A DNA stretch of 64,000 nucleotides, from positions 34,321,280-34,385,279 of the forward strand of contig CM067309.1 in the NCBI GenBank assembly GCA_034231615.1. The letters run 5' to 3'. Every line of letters begins with the position of its first letter. The first letter of the stretch is position 1. Of the stretch, positions 59,807-64,000 are shown piece after piece. Under the pieces are notes generated by a model, which saw only the letters and a program-made list of their open reading frames with translations, was not told the origin of the DNA and did no database searches. This DNA is from Meghimatium bilineatum. Its lineage: Eukaryota > Mollusca > Gastropoda > Stylommatophora > Philomycidae. A program made the translations under genes and the position numbers.

Positions 59807-62800
59807 AATTTTTGGTGGGAATCCAGTGCTAAAAATATTCCAACAGCACCCACTAATATAATAATAATAATAATAATAACAATAATAATACCGTAATAAG
59901 TAGTACCGGTAATAATTTTCTCCTGTTTCTCATTCGCAGTTTGACTTGTCTACACAGCAAGTCCGGTTTTCTTAATAAATGCTGCTGTATTTGAAAGCTC
60001 CTCAGTGCTCCCATACAGCTTTCTGTGGATATCCATCTCTGGGCGAGTGTTCTTCCCTTAACTGATTTAGTATATTTTAGTCTTGCAGGATATGTTCAGT
60101 GGTCTGTTGTGCATGCCTATATGGGCACAGAGATGATAGGATCAGTCTTAGTATATTTAAGGGGCTGTTTAATCTATTGTGTCCTGTTCTGAGGCAGAAG
60201 ATAATAATCTGCTCAGCTCTGTCGAGACAGTTGTCTATTGGGTGGTCAACTTTCCTGATAGCTTTGATGAGGGTCCTCTTTTCTTTAATCACTTTCTTTA
60301 AGGAAGGCAATTTCTTGATCTTTTTGTTCCTGTGTTGCTCCATCCTTTGCCAGCTTATCTGCCTCTTCATTTCCTGGTATGCCACAGTTGGATGGTATCC
60401 ACTGTAGTTCTACCCTTCTTTGGATGCTCACTTCTCGTATGGCTTCCTTCAGGTCTGGCAGCTTATCACTGTCAAGGGTTTGTAGGACAGACATGGCATC
60501 AGTAAGAAATACCTCCTGTTGACATTGGCTTGTTGTGTTTTTAATTATTTCTGCAGCAATGTTTAGAGCCTTTACTTCTGTAGAGTACCGTAGTTGAAGC
60601 AGAATATTCCAGTTGGTGAACATGTCGATTCATTTTCTTTTTCTGGATATTTTATGTGCACGCCAGCACCTCCATTCTTTACTGGGCTCTGCTTGCTGAT
60701 CCTCCAGTTGTCATGTGACGTATTCCTTCCAGAACGTTGTCTTCCCAATGAACTCTCTGAACCTCTCTCTGTCTTGGGCGATGTGGCTTGCATTTTCTAG
60801 CGATGTATTCATGTTATCTTTAATGTCGTCAGTCCATCGTCTTCTTGGTCTGCCCCTTCTCCTCTTCCCAGGTACTCTTCCCTCATTATTTGTCTTTCTA
60901 AACAGTTATGTCTCTTTATATGACCAAACAGGCGTAGTTTTCTTTTTGTTATTGTGTTTAGTAACCAACACTCTGGAATATTCAGTGTGTTTATAATATC
61001 TGAGTTTCTGATTTTATCCTTCCATGATATTCTAAGTATCTTCCTGTAGCATTTCAGCTCGAAGGCGCTGATCCTCTTTGCCGCTGTTTTACTTAGAGTC
61101 CATGTTTCACATCCGTATGTTGCAACCGGAAAAATAAAAGTTCGTAACATTAGCACTTTCGTTTCTATGTTGTTGTTTTTCCATATGTTTTTCAGCCGTG
61201 TTATTTTGCAATATGCCATTGCCAATCTCTTCCTTATTTCTGCCATGCAGTCTCCTGCACTGTTGATGTTTGCTCCTAAGTAATCAAATTTATCCACACA
61301 TTCTATCTCGGTATTGTCTATTCTGATTTTTGGTTGTTGTGTTGTTATATCTGTTGACATGATTTTTGTTTTCTGCATGTTTAAATACAAATTTTGTGCA
61401 TCGCTATATTTCTTTGTGTTCTTGATTAGTTGTTCCAATCCCTTTATATCATTTGAAAGAAGCACTGTGTCGTCTGCGTAGCGTAGTTCCGGGATTAGGA
61501 ATCCATCTATGTTTAAAGCGTGGTAGTCAGTGTTGTGTATGTCTTCTCTCACATTCCTCATTATACTTATCCTCCAGTATATACTTGTATTCATGCTTCC
61601 CTGGGTACATATTTTCAATCATGTTGCGTACTATTGTTTTCTTTTGGAGAGTATTCAGTTCTATCATAGTGTAGTTGTTGTTTATGTTGATAATTAAAGG
61701 AAAATAATTCAAGGTTATAAAAGAGAAAAGCTGCAATGTCTGAGAAAAGCTGCAATGGTTACCAAACTAGATAAAATAAGAAATGAATAAATTAGGAAAA
61801 GAGTTGGTATCATATCATGTATCGAACATATTGAGAGACAGCAAGTAAAATGGTTCGGTCACCTTATGAGAATGAAGCCAAACCAAATACCAATAAGAGC
61901 ATATAATAAAAGAATATCCGGGAGTAAAGCCAAAGGTAGACCAAGAAAACGGTGGATAGAAAACATTAAGATAACCTTGAACAAACATGGACTACAACAA
62001 ATCTTCCATGTCTTACAAACATTCCATGTCTTACAAATCCTATGTCTTACACATCTTCCATCTTACAAATCTTCCATGTCTTACAAATCTTCCATGTCTT
62101 ACAAATCTTCCATCTTACAAATCTTCCATCTTACAAATCTTCCATGTCTTACAAATCTTCCATGTCTTATAAATCTTCCATCTTACAAATCTTCCATGTC
62201 TTATAAATCAACCTTATACATCAGCCTCTAGCACATTTATCGCTACATTCTTCTATTTATATTTCTCTAACCAAATTTTGAAGTTTACAGAGAGATAGTA
62301 TCACACGTGGGAGAGTAACATTACACGATGGACAGGTTACAGTCTAGCAGAGTGCACCACCAAGACAAGAGACAGGAGATGTTGGAGATACGTTGCAGCC
62401 AACCTTCGTTGCGGAGACGGCACTTGATGATGATGATGAGTATTACAGAGAAGATGTATGATTACATATAGGAGGTATGATTACAGAGAGGGAGTATGAT
62501 TACAGAGAGGGAGTATGATTACAGAGAGGGAGTATGATTACAGAGAGGGAGTAAGATTACAGAGAGGGAGTATGATTACAGAGAGGGAGTATGATTACAG
62601 AGAGGGAGTATGATTACAGAGAGGGAGTATGATTACAGAGAGGGAGTATGATTACAGAGAGGGAGTATGATTACAGAGAGGGAGTATGATTACAGAGAGG
62701 GAGTATGATTACAGAGAGGGAGTATGATTACAGAGAGGGAGTATGATTACAGAGAGGGAGTATGATTACAGAGAGGGAGTATGATTACAGAGAGGGAGTA

Positions 62801-63679
62801 TGATTACAGAGAGGGAGTATGATTACAGAGAGGGAGTATGATTACAGAGAGGGAGTATGATTACAGAGAGGGAGTAAGATTACAGAGAGGGAGTAAGATT
62901 ACAGAGAGGGAGTATGATTACAGAGAGGGAGTATGATTACAGAGAGGGAGTAAGATTACAGAGAGGGAGTAAGATTACAGAGAGGGAGTATGATTACAGA
63001 GAGGGAGTATGATTACAGAGAGGGAGTATGATTACAGAGAGGGAGTAAGATTACAGAGAGGGAGTATGATTACAGAGAGGGAGTATGATTACAGAGAGGG
63101 AGTATGATTACAGAGAGGGAGTATGATTACAGAGAGGGAGTATGATTACAGAGAGGGAGTAAGATTACAGAGAGGGAGTAAGATTACAGAGAGGGAGTAT
63201 GATTACAGAGAGGGAGTATGATTACAGAGAGGGAGTATGATTACAGAGAGGGAGTATGATTACAGAGAGGGAGTATGATTACAGAGAGGGAGTAAGATTA
63301 CAGAGAGGGAGTATGATTACAGAGAGGGAGTATGATTACAGAGAGGGAGTATGATTATAGAGAAGATAGAAGTGATGTTTACAGAGAGGATAGAAGGTAT
63401 GATTATGGACAGTTGGCATGATTACAAAGAGGAGGTATGATTATGGACAGTTGGCATGATTACAAAGAGGAGGTATGATTATGGACAGTTGACATGATTA
63501 CAAAGAGGAGGTATGATTTCATCTATGGCTTCCTCTAGATTACTAGAAATACATTTTCTATGGAAAATTATTTACTTGAGCATTAAATGAGAATCTTGGA
63601 GCTGCAATATTCTCAGGTCCAGCATGAACATCAAAGTGTTTACATCCTGCATTAGCCTGTATGTACCTAGAGTCATTGC
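40186..63679 (-). CDS. GH3 family beta-xylosidase-like glycosidase, last ten exons (5' end outside the window)
   Basis: Glycoside hydrolase family 3 enzymes remove terminal sugars with retention through an Asp nucleophile and a Glu acid/base. Ten exons join in frame (1,751 nt, 582 full residues plus stop): 63679-63576, 59752-59661, 55221-54995, 52195-51942, 50120-49895, 48121-48032, 46807-46596, 46144-45944, 41363-41192, 40358-40186. Order: end of the TIM-barrel domain (CKHFDVHAGPE, CSYNSINGVPAC, VVSDEGAIEY with the likely nucleophile Asp), the alpha/beta sandwich (YVLLKNANNILPL, IVGPMADN, IEAEGRDRPDLNLPG, SAGPLNLT, PITWPKY), then the fibronectin-III-like C-terminal domain (TYRYMDTEPLYPFGYGLSY). 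Many N-glycosylation sequons (NRS, NLT, NFS, NVS, NNS, NRT) suggest a secreted or lysosomal enzyme. The architecture is that of plant and fungal beta-xylosidases. The substrate is unknown: plant or algal xylan is plausible, animal glycans are not excluded. The signal peptide and about the first 150 or more residues are off the right edge. Confidence 0.93.
40492..40725 (+). mobile_element. tRNA-derived SINE, family D
   Basis: Head CTGGCTCTTTGATGACAAGG, B box GGTTCAAATCCC, body AAAGCAAGGGCAAACTACTA, CTACAGCCAGGAAATTC and TAGGATATGTTACTAATTTT. It lies in the last intron of the GH3 gene. Confidence 0.85.
40758..41032 (-). mobile_element. SINE-like family A, near-complete copy
   Basis: Minus strand runs from GTGTTGCCGGGCCTGAAAGG to GGAGTTTGAGAACAAACGCA. 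Possible short target repeats TTTTTGTC / TTTTTGGTC. Confidence 0.9.
41192..41363 (-). CDS. GH3 gene exon, FnIII-like domain (VVQCYIAWGN)
   Basis: Reads VVQCYIAWGNNSLPVPRIQ and later ELAWENWAYWNSEQWTVQT. It corresponds to the EVVQVY...P motif of GH3 C-terminal domains. The acceptor TTTTCAG and the first 16 coding bases form the first unit of a 40-41-bp array extending to 41595. The donor is ACTG|GTATGA. Confidence 0.92.
41348..41595. repeat. 40-41-bp array made of GH3 acceptor copies
   Basis: About six units of TGTAGC..CTG.AACAACCTG + AAAACATTACAGTACTGATA. The first unit is the authentic start of GH3 exon 41192-41363 (16 coding bases) plus its acceptor. At least three further units keep CAACCTGAAAAC, i.e. 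TTTTCAG|GTTG on the gene strand. Confidence 0.93.
41600..41755 (-). mobile_element. LINE-tail-like repeat G, copy 2
   Basis: Matches 38745-38960; the minus strand reads VYKESVLIIEEVP-like and SKHQWAEDIGNV-like scraps. Confidence 0.5.
42000..42170 (-). mobile_element. RNase H-type LINE tail fragment
   Basis: CTCGAGTGTATCCGCCATTA and TTTCTAGCGACGCCC correspond to 1000-1100. Frameshifted. Confidence 0.7.
42230..42420 (+). mobile_element. SINE-like family A copy, tail missing
   Basis: GTTGCTGGAGCCTAAAGAGC, TTTACCTTCCATGCATACCG, CAACTAAGGAGGTTATGAGG and AATGCATTCCGTTCC. Confidence 0.8.
42860..43593 (+). mobile_element. SINE-like family C, longest copy
   Basis: About 730 bp. Contains two copies of a GAGAAAGGGTTC-type block, GAACCAGGCTCGCAGATGAG, CCCAATGGGCACAGGCACAG, the core AAAACGGATGTGCTGGACC and the tail GAGAGCGAATGCTGAAGAAG. 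No long ORF and no RT; origin unknown. Confidence 0.8.
43620..43945 (+). pseudogene. LINE C-terminal fragment (KIYRAVVLPMLLYAGETW)
   Basis: QTKPKIYRAVVLPMLLYAGE, TWMIYRQPVRKLHHFHTS and YENQTAREDSGYHCP. This is the conserved segment after the RT palm in RTE-like LINEs. Confidence 0.75.
43955..44165 (-). mobile_element. LINE 3' end (GKRARGRPKETLRRTILRE)
   Basis: Reads GKRARGRPKETLRRTILRE, HTIQELHRIALNRLNWRDL, ISALTSALKEND. A diverged sister is at 23005. Confidence 0.78.
44396..44700 (-). mobile_element. LINE 3' end (QIKYFGHIKRHDTLL family)
   Basis: NMKKELLREIKVRQIKYFGH, GKRARGRQRYKWESNITRW, LAECTTKTRDRRCWRYVAA, GDGT then (GAT)n. Sisters at 7825 and 62300. Confidence 0.85.
44785..44880 (+). 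mobile_element. LINE 3' terminal zinc-finger-like peptide
   Basis: IPCSACPRIFVSSIGLVCHLLIH: a C-x2-C...H-x3/4-H motif that ends many LINE ORF2 proteins (C..C.R.F.SRIGL.SH). Confidence 0.6.
44881..45810. other. GH3 intron, no supportable feature
   Basis: No exon, known repeat or array recognised apart from a short ATCATCATCATC run near 45405. Confidence 0.35.
45812..45940. repeat. 32-bp array of donor-proximal sequence
   Basis: Units CATGAATCTCTTACATCGT + TCAAGTAACATAA. The last, shortened unit CATGAAACTCTTAC runs into the authentic GH3 donor (gene strand GTAAGAGTTTCATG), so the intron side of the splice site is what has been copied. Confidence 0.9.
45944..46144 (-). CDS. GH3 gene exon, FnIII-like domain start (TYRYMDTEPLYPFGYGLSY)
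   Basis: A 201-nt phase 0/0 exon reading IPPMVNYSMVGRTYRYMDT, EPLYPFGYGLSYTNFSY, then VWVILSNVGNYSSDE. The donor GAG|GTAAGA abuts a 32-bp array (45812-45940) whose units repeat the intron side of this donor. Confidence 0.93.
46195..46415. repeat. 29-bp array, about 7 units
   Basis: Unit GTTGACAGACAAG(GGAGAGA|TCAGAAA)GATAA(GC)TT with two alternating variants. Fills most of a 451-bp GH3 intron. Confidence 0.92.
46596..46807 (-). CDS. GH3 gene exon, alpha/beta sandwich (SAGPLNLT ... PITWPKY)
   Basis: Reads NRSNIILLLFSAGPLNLTF, PRIPAILELFFPAQATGDAL and GRLPITWPKYATQ. The A-x-Q-A-T-G-D-A-L and RLP-x-TWPK motifs are diagnostic for GH3. Acceptor TTTCAG, donor CAG|GTAAG; joins in phase 0 to IPPMVNYSM. 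Confidence 0.93.
46920..47960 (-). mobile_element. RTE-like LINE 3' part, decayed
   Basis: Minus strand carries MVWKSKISFTVKINLYRSL, IQIQKKDLDI and the WRAFV-type end near 46940-47000; layout parallels 56405-57060. Many stops. Confidence 0.65.
48032..48121 (-). CDS. GH3 gene exon with IEAEGRDR
   Basis: A 90-nt exon reading GRAIEAEGRDRPDLNLPG then NQTQLLIDALTY. In characterised beta-xylosidases the acid/base Glu lies in or near the E-x-E-x-x-DR segment; which Glu acts here cannot be settled by reading. Acceptor TTTCAG, donor TATA|GTAAGT. Confidence 0.9.
48235..48975. repeat. 36-bp minisatellite, about 20 units, GH3 intron
   Basis: Unit GTTTGGTGCTCATAATACTC + TGAGTAAGATATCTTA, with C/A and A/G variants (GCACATAAT, GCTCATGAT). 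Since 36 is a multiple of 3 and the unit has no stop in two minus-strand frames, it gives 250-codon open frames. Its place inside an intron and the lack of splice sites argue against translation. Confidence 0.95.
49000..49890. other. GH3 intron, mostly featureless
   Basis: Apart from the LINE tail at 49210-49400, only AT-rich DNA with a duplicated GAGATACACTGAAAACTAC phrase near 49600-49645. Confidence 0.35.
49210..49400 (+). mobile_element. LINE 3' end scrap
   Basis: Reads SRRKRKGRKTKINSSLNAI and EGMTMGFATCKNY, matching the basic RGRP..T...I..E end of LINE ORF2. Confidence 0.5.
49895..50120 (-). CDS. GH3 gene exon, start of the alpha/beta sandwich (IVGPMADN)
   Basis: Reads IVGPMADNYEQLFGDYSP, CADGTPCRSY, and AAADLVFVALGTG up to donor ACAG|GTAATA. 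IVGPMADN corresponds to the VVGPNAD motif of the family. The first 14 coding bases plus the acceptor are repeated in a 46-bp array (50107-50268). Confidence 0.9.
50107..50268. repeat. 46-bp array made of GH3 acceptor copies
   Basis: Three full units and a fourth cut by a SINE: ATTGGTCCCACAATCTGGTT + TCAGAAGATATTTCAAG + TTATTTAAC. The first 14 bases are coding (start of IVGPM on the minus strand). The second unit keeps the ACCAG|ATTG acceptor; the third has lost the AG. Confidence 0.93.
50269..50378 (-). mobile_element. SINE-like family C, tail fragment
   Basis: CTTCTTCTCCTTCAGCGTTC, GCTCTCAAATAACCACAAC, TTTTCGCCAGGGAGCGTGAA and GTACGTTGTGCTGCAA. It inserted into the 46-bp array. Confidence 0.8.
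50390..50870 (+). pseudogene. RTE-like LINE fragment with internal deletion
   Basis: KQVQRFKYFGSIFTYDGRMD, DRETEIRI, then QEAEEDQEEGRLKELN and SYNALQQKQRK. The KYLGS...DG segment and the terminal basic region are joined without the middle. Confidence 0.7.
50965..51026. repeat. (TA)n palindrome
   Basis: ATACTTTTAATATATATA mirrored by TATATATTAAAAGTAT, then (AT)n. Confidence 0.9.
51020..51560 (-). pseudogene. RTE-like LINE C-terminal fragment
   Basis: ARRFAIPTLKLTEMRKL, SFEMKCYRKILRISWTEKKN, LLNTIIKRKLQYFG, TERHSENP. A decayed relative of the 60700-61735 element. Confidence 0.75.
51942..52195 (-). CDS. GH3 gene exon, link between barrel and second domain
   Basis: Reads AAVNQSKLSEDVVRERVKP, FYTRMRLGEFDPPDNNPF, then AIKSYVLLKNANNILPLNP and SYHDVS. 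The RLGEFDP and LLKN...LPL motifs are hallmarks of the GH3 interdomain linker. The acceptor is TATACAG and the donor TCA|GTAAGT; 254 nt, entering in phase 1 and leaving in phase 0. Confidence 0.92.
52510..52665 (+). mobile_element. SINE-like family B, diverged copy
   Basis: AAAAGACAGGTGTGTTCTGACC, ACACAAATAAAATGGCG-like block and GAGTTTGAGAAAAAAATGC. Confidence 0.65.
52737..52890. repeat. 25-bp array, 6 units
   Basis: Unit GATAATCAAGTGTTGTGAAATAGTT (GATAATCAAGTG + TTGTGAAATAGTT). Confidence 0.95.
52983..53150 (-). repeat. Unclassified dispersed repeat F, copy 2
   Basis: Inverted match of 27249-27420: ATACAAAATGGCTACTGTTA, GACTGCTCAGTTCTAGA and GCAAGAACTGCTGCCAGA. Confidence 0.6.
53870..54405 (-). 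pseudogene. RTE-like LINE C-terminal fragment
   Basis: AQAKAASQKMRNILCNNSLS, ILKCYIEPILLYGSEAWTLD, FYRRMLKISWTAKKSN, FLGHVMRRGGLENI, RGRKHEKMLDGLKVWHDAES. Long homologous run with stops and a few frame changes. Confidence 0.8.
54410..54990. other. GH3 intron; weak tRNA-like patch
   Basis: 54660-54730 has an A-box-like TGGTTAGAATG and B-box-like GGTTCAATA in tRNA spacing but no cloverleaf that I can support; possibly an old SINE head. Confidence 0.3.
54995..55221 (-). CDS. GH3 gene exon with the catalytic nucleophile motif VVSDEGAIEY
   Basis: Begins INGVPACANKKLL after acceptor CTATAG and contains LRGEWNFTGYVVSDEGAIEY, where the Asp of VSD is the expected GH3 nucleophile. It ends at donor TTAG|GTTTGT in phase 1. 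The first 23 coding bases are repeated in a 55-bp tandem array running into the intron (55199-55419). Confidence 0.92.
55199..55419. repeat. 55-bp array made of GH3 exon-start and acceptor copies
   Basis: Four units of CACAGGCTGGTACTCCATTA + ATACTATAGACACAAGTGA + ATTAGTCTTATATTGA. The first 23 bases are GH3 coding sequence (TATTAATGGAGTACC... on the gene strand). Three units upstream in the intron keep CTATAG|TATTAATGG; the fourth has one change (TTATTACT). Confidence 0.95.
55660..55790 (+). mobile_element. LINE 3' end fragment
   Basis: RIRWRTLCAEASNVVPLRP followed by GGTTATGGGTTTATTGAT; same terminal peptide type as 9840-10000. Confidence 0.6.
55950..56400 (-). mobile_element. SINE-like family A, split and diverged copy
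   Basis: 55950-56040 holds the 3' half (TTCTTCTTCTGTGTTC; CTGCAGTCCAG; GCATTGTGTCA) and 56280-56380 the middle (GACACATGACTTCAGAGTGG). The 240 bp between is unrelated. Confidence 0.55.
56405..57060 (-). pseudogene. RTE-like LINE 3' part with (TAA)n tail
   Basis: TIEMVIAVMARNMIWKNKIS, LHTCEIWTLNADTERRIQAF, ENKYYRCLLKISYIEHRTN, then KNPGLIISKNVLGIIF and the terminal WRAF-type peptide. The best of the (TTA)n-tailed family; a C run at 56587-56601 breaks it. Confidence 0.78.
57165..57555. repeat. 55-bp minisatellite, 7 units, GH3 intron
   Basis: Unit GTGAACAGAAGTTACTATTT + CATCTATACCAAGGATTAG + TTCTTTCTGTGATAGA. Not at a splice site. Confidence 0.95.
57620..57845 (-). mobile_element. LINE 3' end
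   Basis: RRWTEDIKNNMKTSLKN, CITQDREGFREYH, GICHMTHIQMCPLCIQ. Related to 60700-60860. Confidence 0.7.
58090..58870 (+). pseudogene. RNase H-type LINE fragment with internal minisatellite
   Basis: CILSDSMRMIRDIQM (58668) and the downstream H-like FSCLVISVFEAMREQT block match the 863-1645 frame. Upstream pieces are scrambled and a 52-bp array (58325-58640) lies inside. Confidence 0.65.
58325..58640. repeat. 52-bp array, about 6 units, inside a LINE
   Basis: Unit AATGGATATAGAGCCCAACT + CATGTCTGCAACCTCAGTGA + CCAATGCCTTGG; alternate units read GAGTTAAACTTATG, giving a dimeric pattern. Confidence 0.93.
59060..59310 (-). mobile_element. Penelope-like 3' end fragment, family 3
   Basis: Reverse match of 8268-8435, with peptide NAFVIVPLFFFTV and LEKDLTVEMLK. 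Confidence 0.5.
59475..59660. repeat. 55-bp array made of GH3 donor copies
   Basis: Units GACTGATAACTGGACTAACC + TGTTATAACAATATGCAATG + TGTGAGTGATAACAT. The unit at 59642 onward holds the authentic donor (gene strand GTTATAACAG|GTAAGT, with 10 coding bases). The copies carry AACCTGTTATAAC, i.e. GTTATAACAG|GTTAGT. Confidence 0.92.
59661..59752 (-). CDS. GH3 gene exon, catalytic barrel (VSELDWRTTFLPAF)
   Basis: Reads VSELDWRTTFLPAFKKCVE, then AGTFSLMCSYN. The donor is AACAG|GTAAGT; the split AG|T codon (Ser) continues into the next exon to give CSYNSINGVP. The acceptor tract is a TA microsatellite with almost no pyrimidine run. The donor is copied in a 55-bp array on the intron side. Confidence 0.9.
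59756..59803. repeat. (TA)n in the acceptor of GH3 exon 59661-59752
   Basis: GCAATATATATATGCAATATA then (TA)n directly follows the exon edge on the intron side. Confidence 0.93.
60060..60690 (-). pseudogene. Second LINE RNase H fragment, frameshifted
   Basis: PVKNGGAGVHIKYP, STEVKALNIAAEII, VFLTDAMSVLQTL, LQWIPSNCGIPGNEEADKLA; then RTGHNRLNSPLNI and a CPYRHAQQTTEHIL end. The catalytic His position reads Asn-Cys (SNCG instead of SHCG). Resembles I/Nimb-like LINE tails; different from the 863-1645 family. Confidence 0.8.
60700..61735 (-). pseudogene. RTE-like LINE, 5'-truncated, RT motif YADD intact
   Basis: A 269-codon frame: ELRYADDTVLLSNDIKGLEQ (catalytic YADD), FDYLGANINSAGDC, LMLRTFIFPVATYGCETW, AFELKCYRKILRISWKDK, KRKLRLFGHIKRHNCLE, then DRERFREFIGKTTFWKEYVT to the end. 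The upstream part (KKTIVRNMIENMYPG) is in another frame. Least decayed LINE of its family in the window. Confidence 0.85.
61755..62000 (+). mobile_element. LINE 3' end (VKWFGHLMRMKPNQIP)
   Basis: IEHIERQQVKWFGHLMRMKP, YNKRISGSKAKGRPRKRW, IENIKITLNKHGLQQ. Opposite in strand to the neighbouring 60700-61735 element, back to back. Confidence 0.78.
61995..62215. repeat. 15-18-bp array
   Basis: Repeats of CTTCCATGTCTTACAAAT and a shorter CTTCCATCTTACAAAT, growing directly out of the LINE 3' end. Confidence 0.93.
62300..62435 (+). mobile_element. LINE 3' end (QIKYFGHIKRHDTLL family), last 130 bp
   Basis: WESNITRWTGYSLAECTTKT, RDRRCWRYVAANLRCGDGT, stop, then (GAT)n. Confidence 0.8.
62455..63358. 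repeat. 19-bp minisatellite, about 46 units, two alleles of the unit
   Basis: Unit GATTACAGAGAGGGAGTAT, with the last base T or A. All other bases are almost invariant. A-type units occur singly or as neighbouring pairs. Confidence 0.97.
63380..63530. repeat. 38-bp array, 3 units
   Basis: Unit GATTATGGACAGTTGGCATG + ATTACAAAGAGGAGGTAT; apparently a diverged extension of the 19-bp array. Confidence 0.9.
63576..63679 (-). CDS. GH3 gene exon, catalytic barrel (CKHFDVHAGPE)
   Basis: Acceptor AACAG and donor CAA|GTAAAT. The exon reads GNDSRYIQANAGCKHFDVHAGPE and then IAAPRFSFNAQ. The Lys-His pair in CKHF is a conserved substrate-binding motif of GH3 barrels. It starts with two bases of a split codon and ends in phase 0. 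Earlier exons must lie beyond 64000. Confidence 0.9.
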
Positions 63680-63904
63680 CTGTTAGCAAATAATAAACTA
63701 AATAGCAGCAGATGGAATTCAAATGAGCAGAATAAAAATATCAATGAGAACTAAATAACAGCCGATGGAATTCAAATTAACAGAATAAACACAAAATGAG
63801 GTGATTGTTTTGAATAATTCCTAATTCAGCAGTTCTTACTTATTTAACTCTGCAGCAATGTATGTCAATGTTATTCTCCTCATTTATGTTGACACACAAG
63901 TACT

Positions 63905-64000
63905 TCATCTTCATCTTCTGCATTTAATAAAAGTCATGCTAGTTAGTCCAGAGAGTGGAATGTAAACTGCAATATCTGCATCGTTTGGTCAAAAAGCCCA
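63905..64000 (-). mobile_element. SINE-like family A, cut by window edge
   Basis: TCATCTTCTGCATTTAATAA, TAGTCCAGAGAGTGGAATG and GCAATATCTGCATCGTTTGG in minus-strand family A order. Confidence 0.65.

Noticed and set aside
62455..63358. CRISPR-like regular repeat array
   Set aside because: Units are head to tail without spacers, and the surrounding genes are eukaryotic with introns.
1..64000. Viral or retroviral sequence
   Set aside because: All reverse-transcriptase and RNase H signals fit LINEs or Penelope-like elements; no capsid, protease or envelope-like frame was seen.

Overview
The window is animal nuclear DNA. Genes are split by GT-AG introns of 0.1-5 kb, and the sequence is AT-rich and crowded with LINE, SINE, Penelope-like and small DNA-transposon copies plus more than 20 minisatellite arrays. 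The mix (an animal GH3 beta-xylosidase-like gene, (GAA)n-tailed SINEs, an RT plus GIY-YIG Penelope-like element) points to a marine invertebrate, most likely a lophotrochozoan such as a mollusc. That placement is inference; no sequence comparison was run.

Four host genes can be read exon by exon. (1) The 3' end of RAD1 (+), exons 3338-3482 and 5365-5400. (2) A complete VKORC1-type vitamin K epoxide reductase (-), exons 21579-21781, 19357-19466 and 15307-15533, 179 residues. (3) A complete TXNDC17/TRP14 (+), exons 22029-22263, 24575-24656, 27704-27785 and 28685-28759. Its first codon lies 247 bp from that of VKORC1, so the two redox genes are head to head, and its first intron has a GC donor. 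(4) The last ten exons of a secreted GH3 beta-xylosidase-like enzyme (-), from 63679 down to the stop at 40186; the 5' end lies beyond the right edge.

Between and inside these genes: 1-3.3 kb, LINE debris and a 25-bp minisatellite; 5.4-15.3 kb, SINEs, a 41-bp minisatellite grown inside a TTAA-type DNA element, and a 59-bp array that starts just after the VKORC1 stop; 15.5-21.6 kb, VKORC1 introns; 22.3-28.7 kb, TXNDC17 introns; 28.8-40 kb, TTAA-type and pogo-type elements and a 4.7-kb Penelope-like element (33.06-37.72 kb); 40-64 kb, GH3 introns full of LINE tails and tandem arrays.

The most unusual signal is in the GH3 gene. Five of its 19 visible splice sites sit at or inside tandem arrays whose units copy the exon-intron edge, so splice-site sequence has been multiplied in place. 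A second pattern is three SINE-like families sharing a core and a GAA-rich 3' tail, several with clear target-site duplications.
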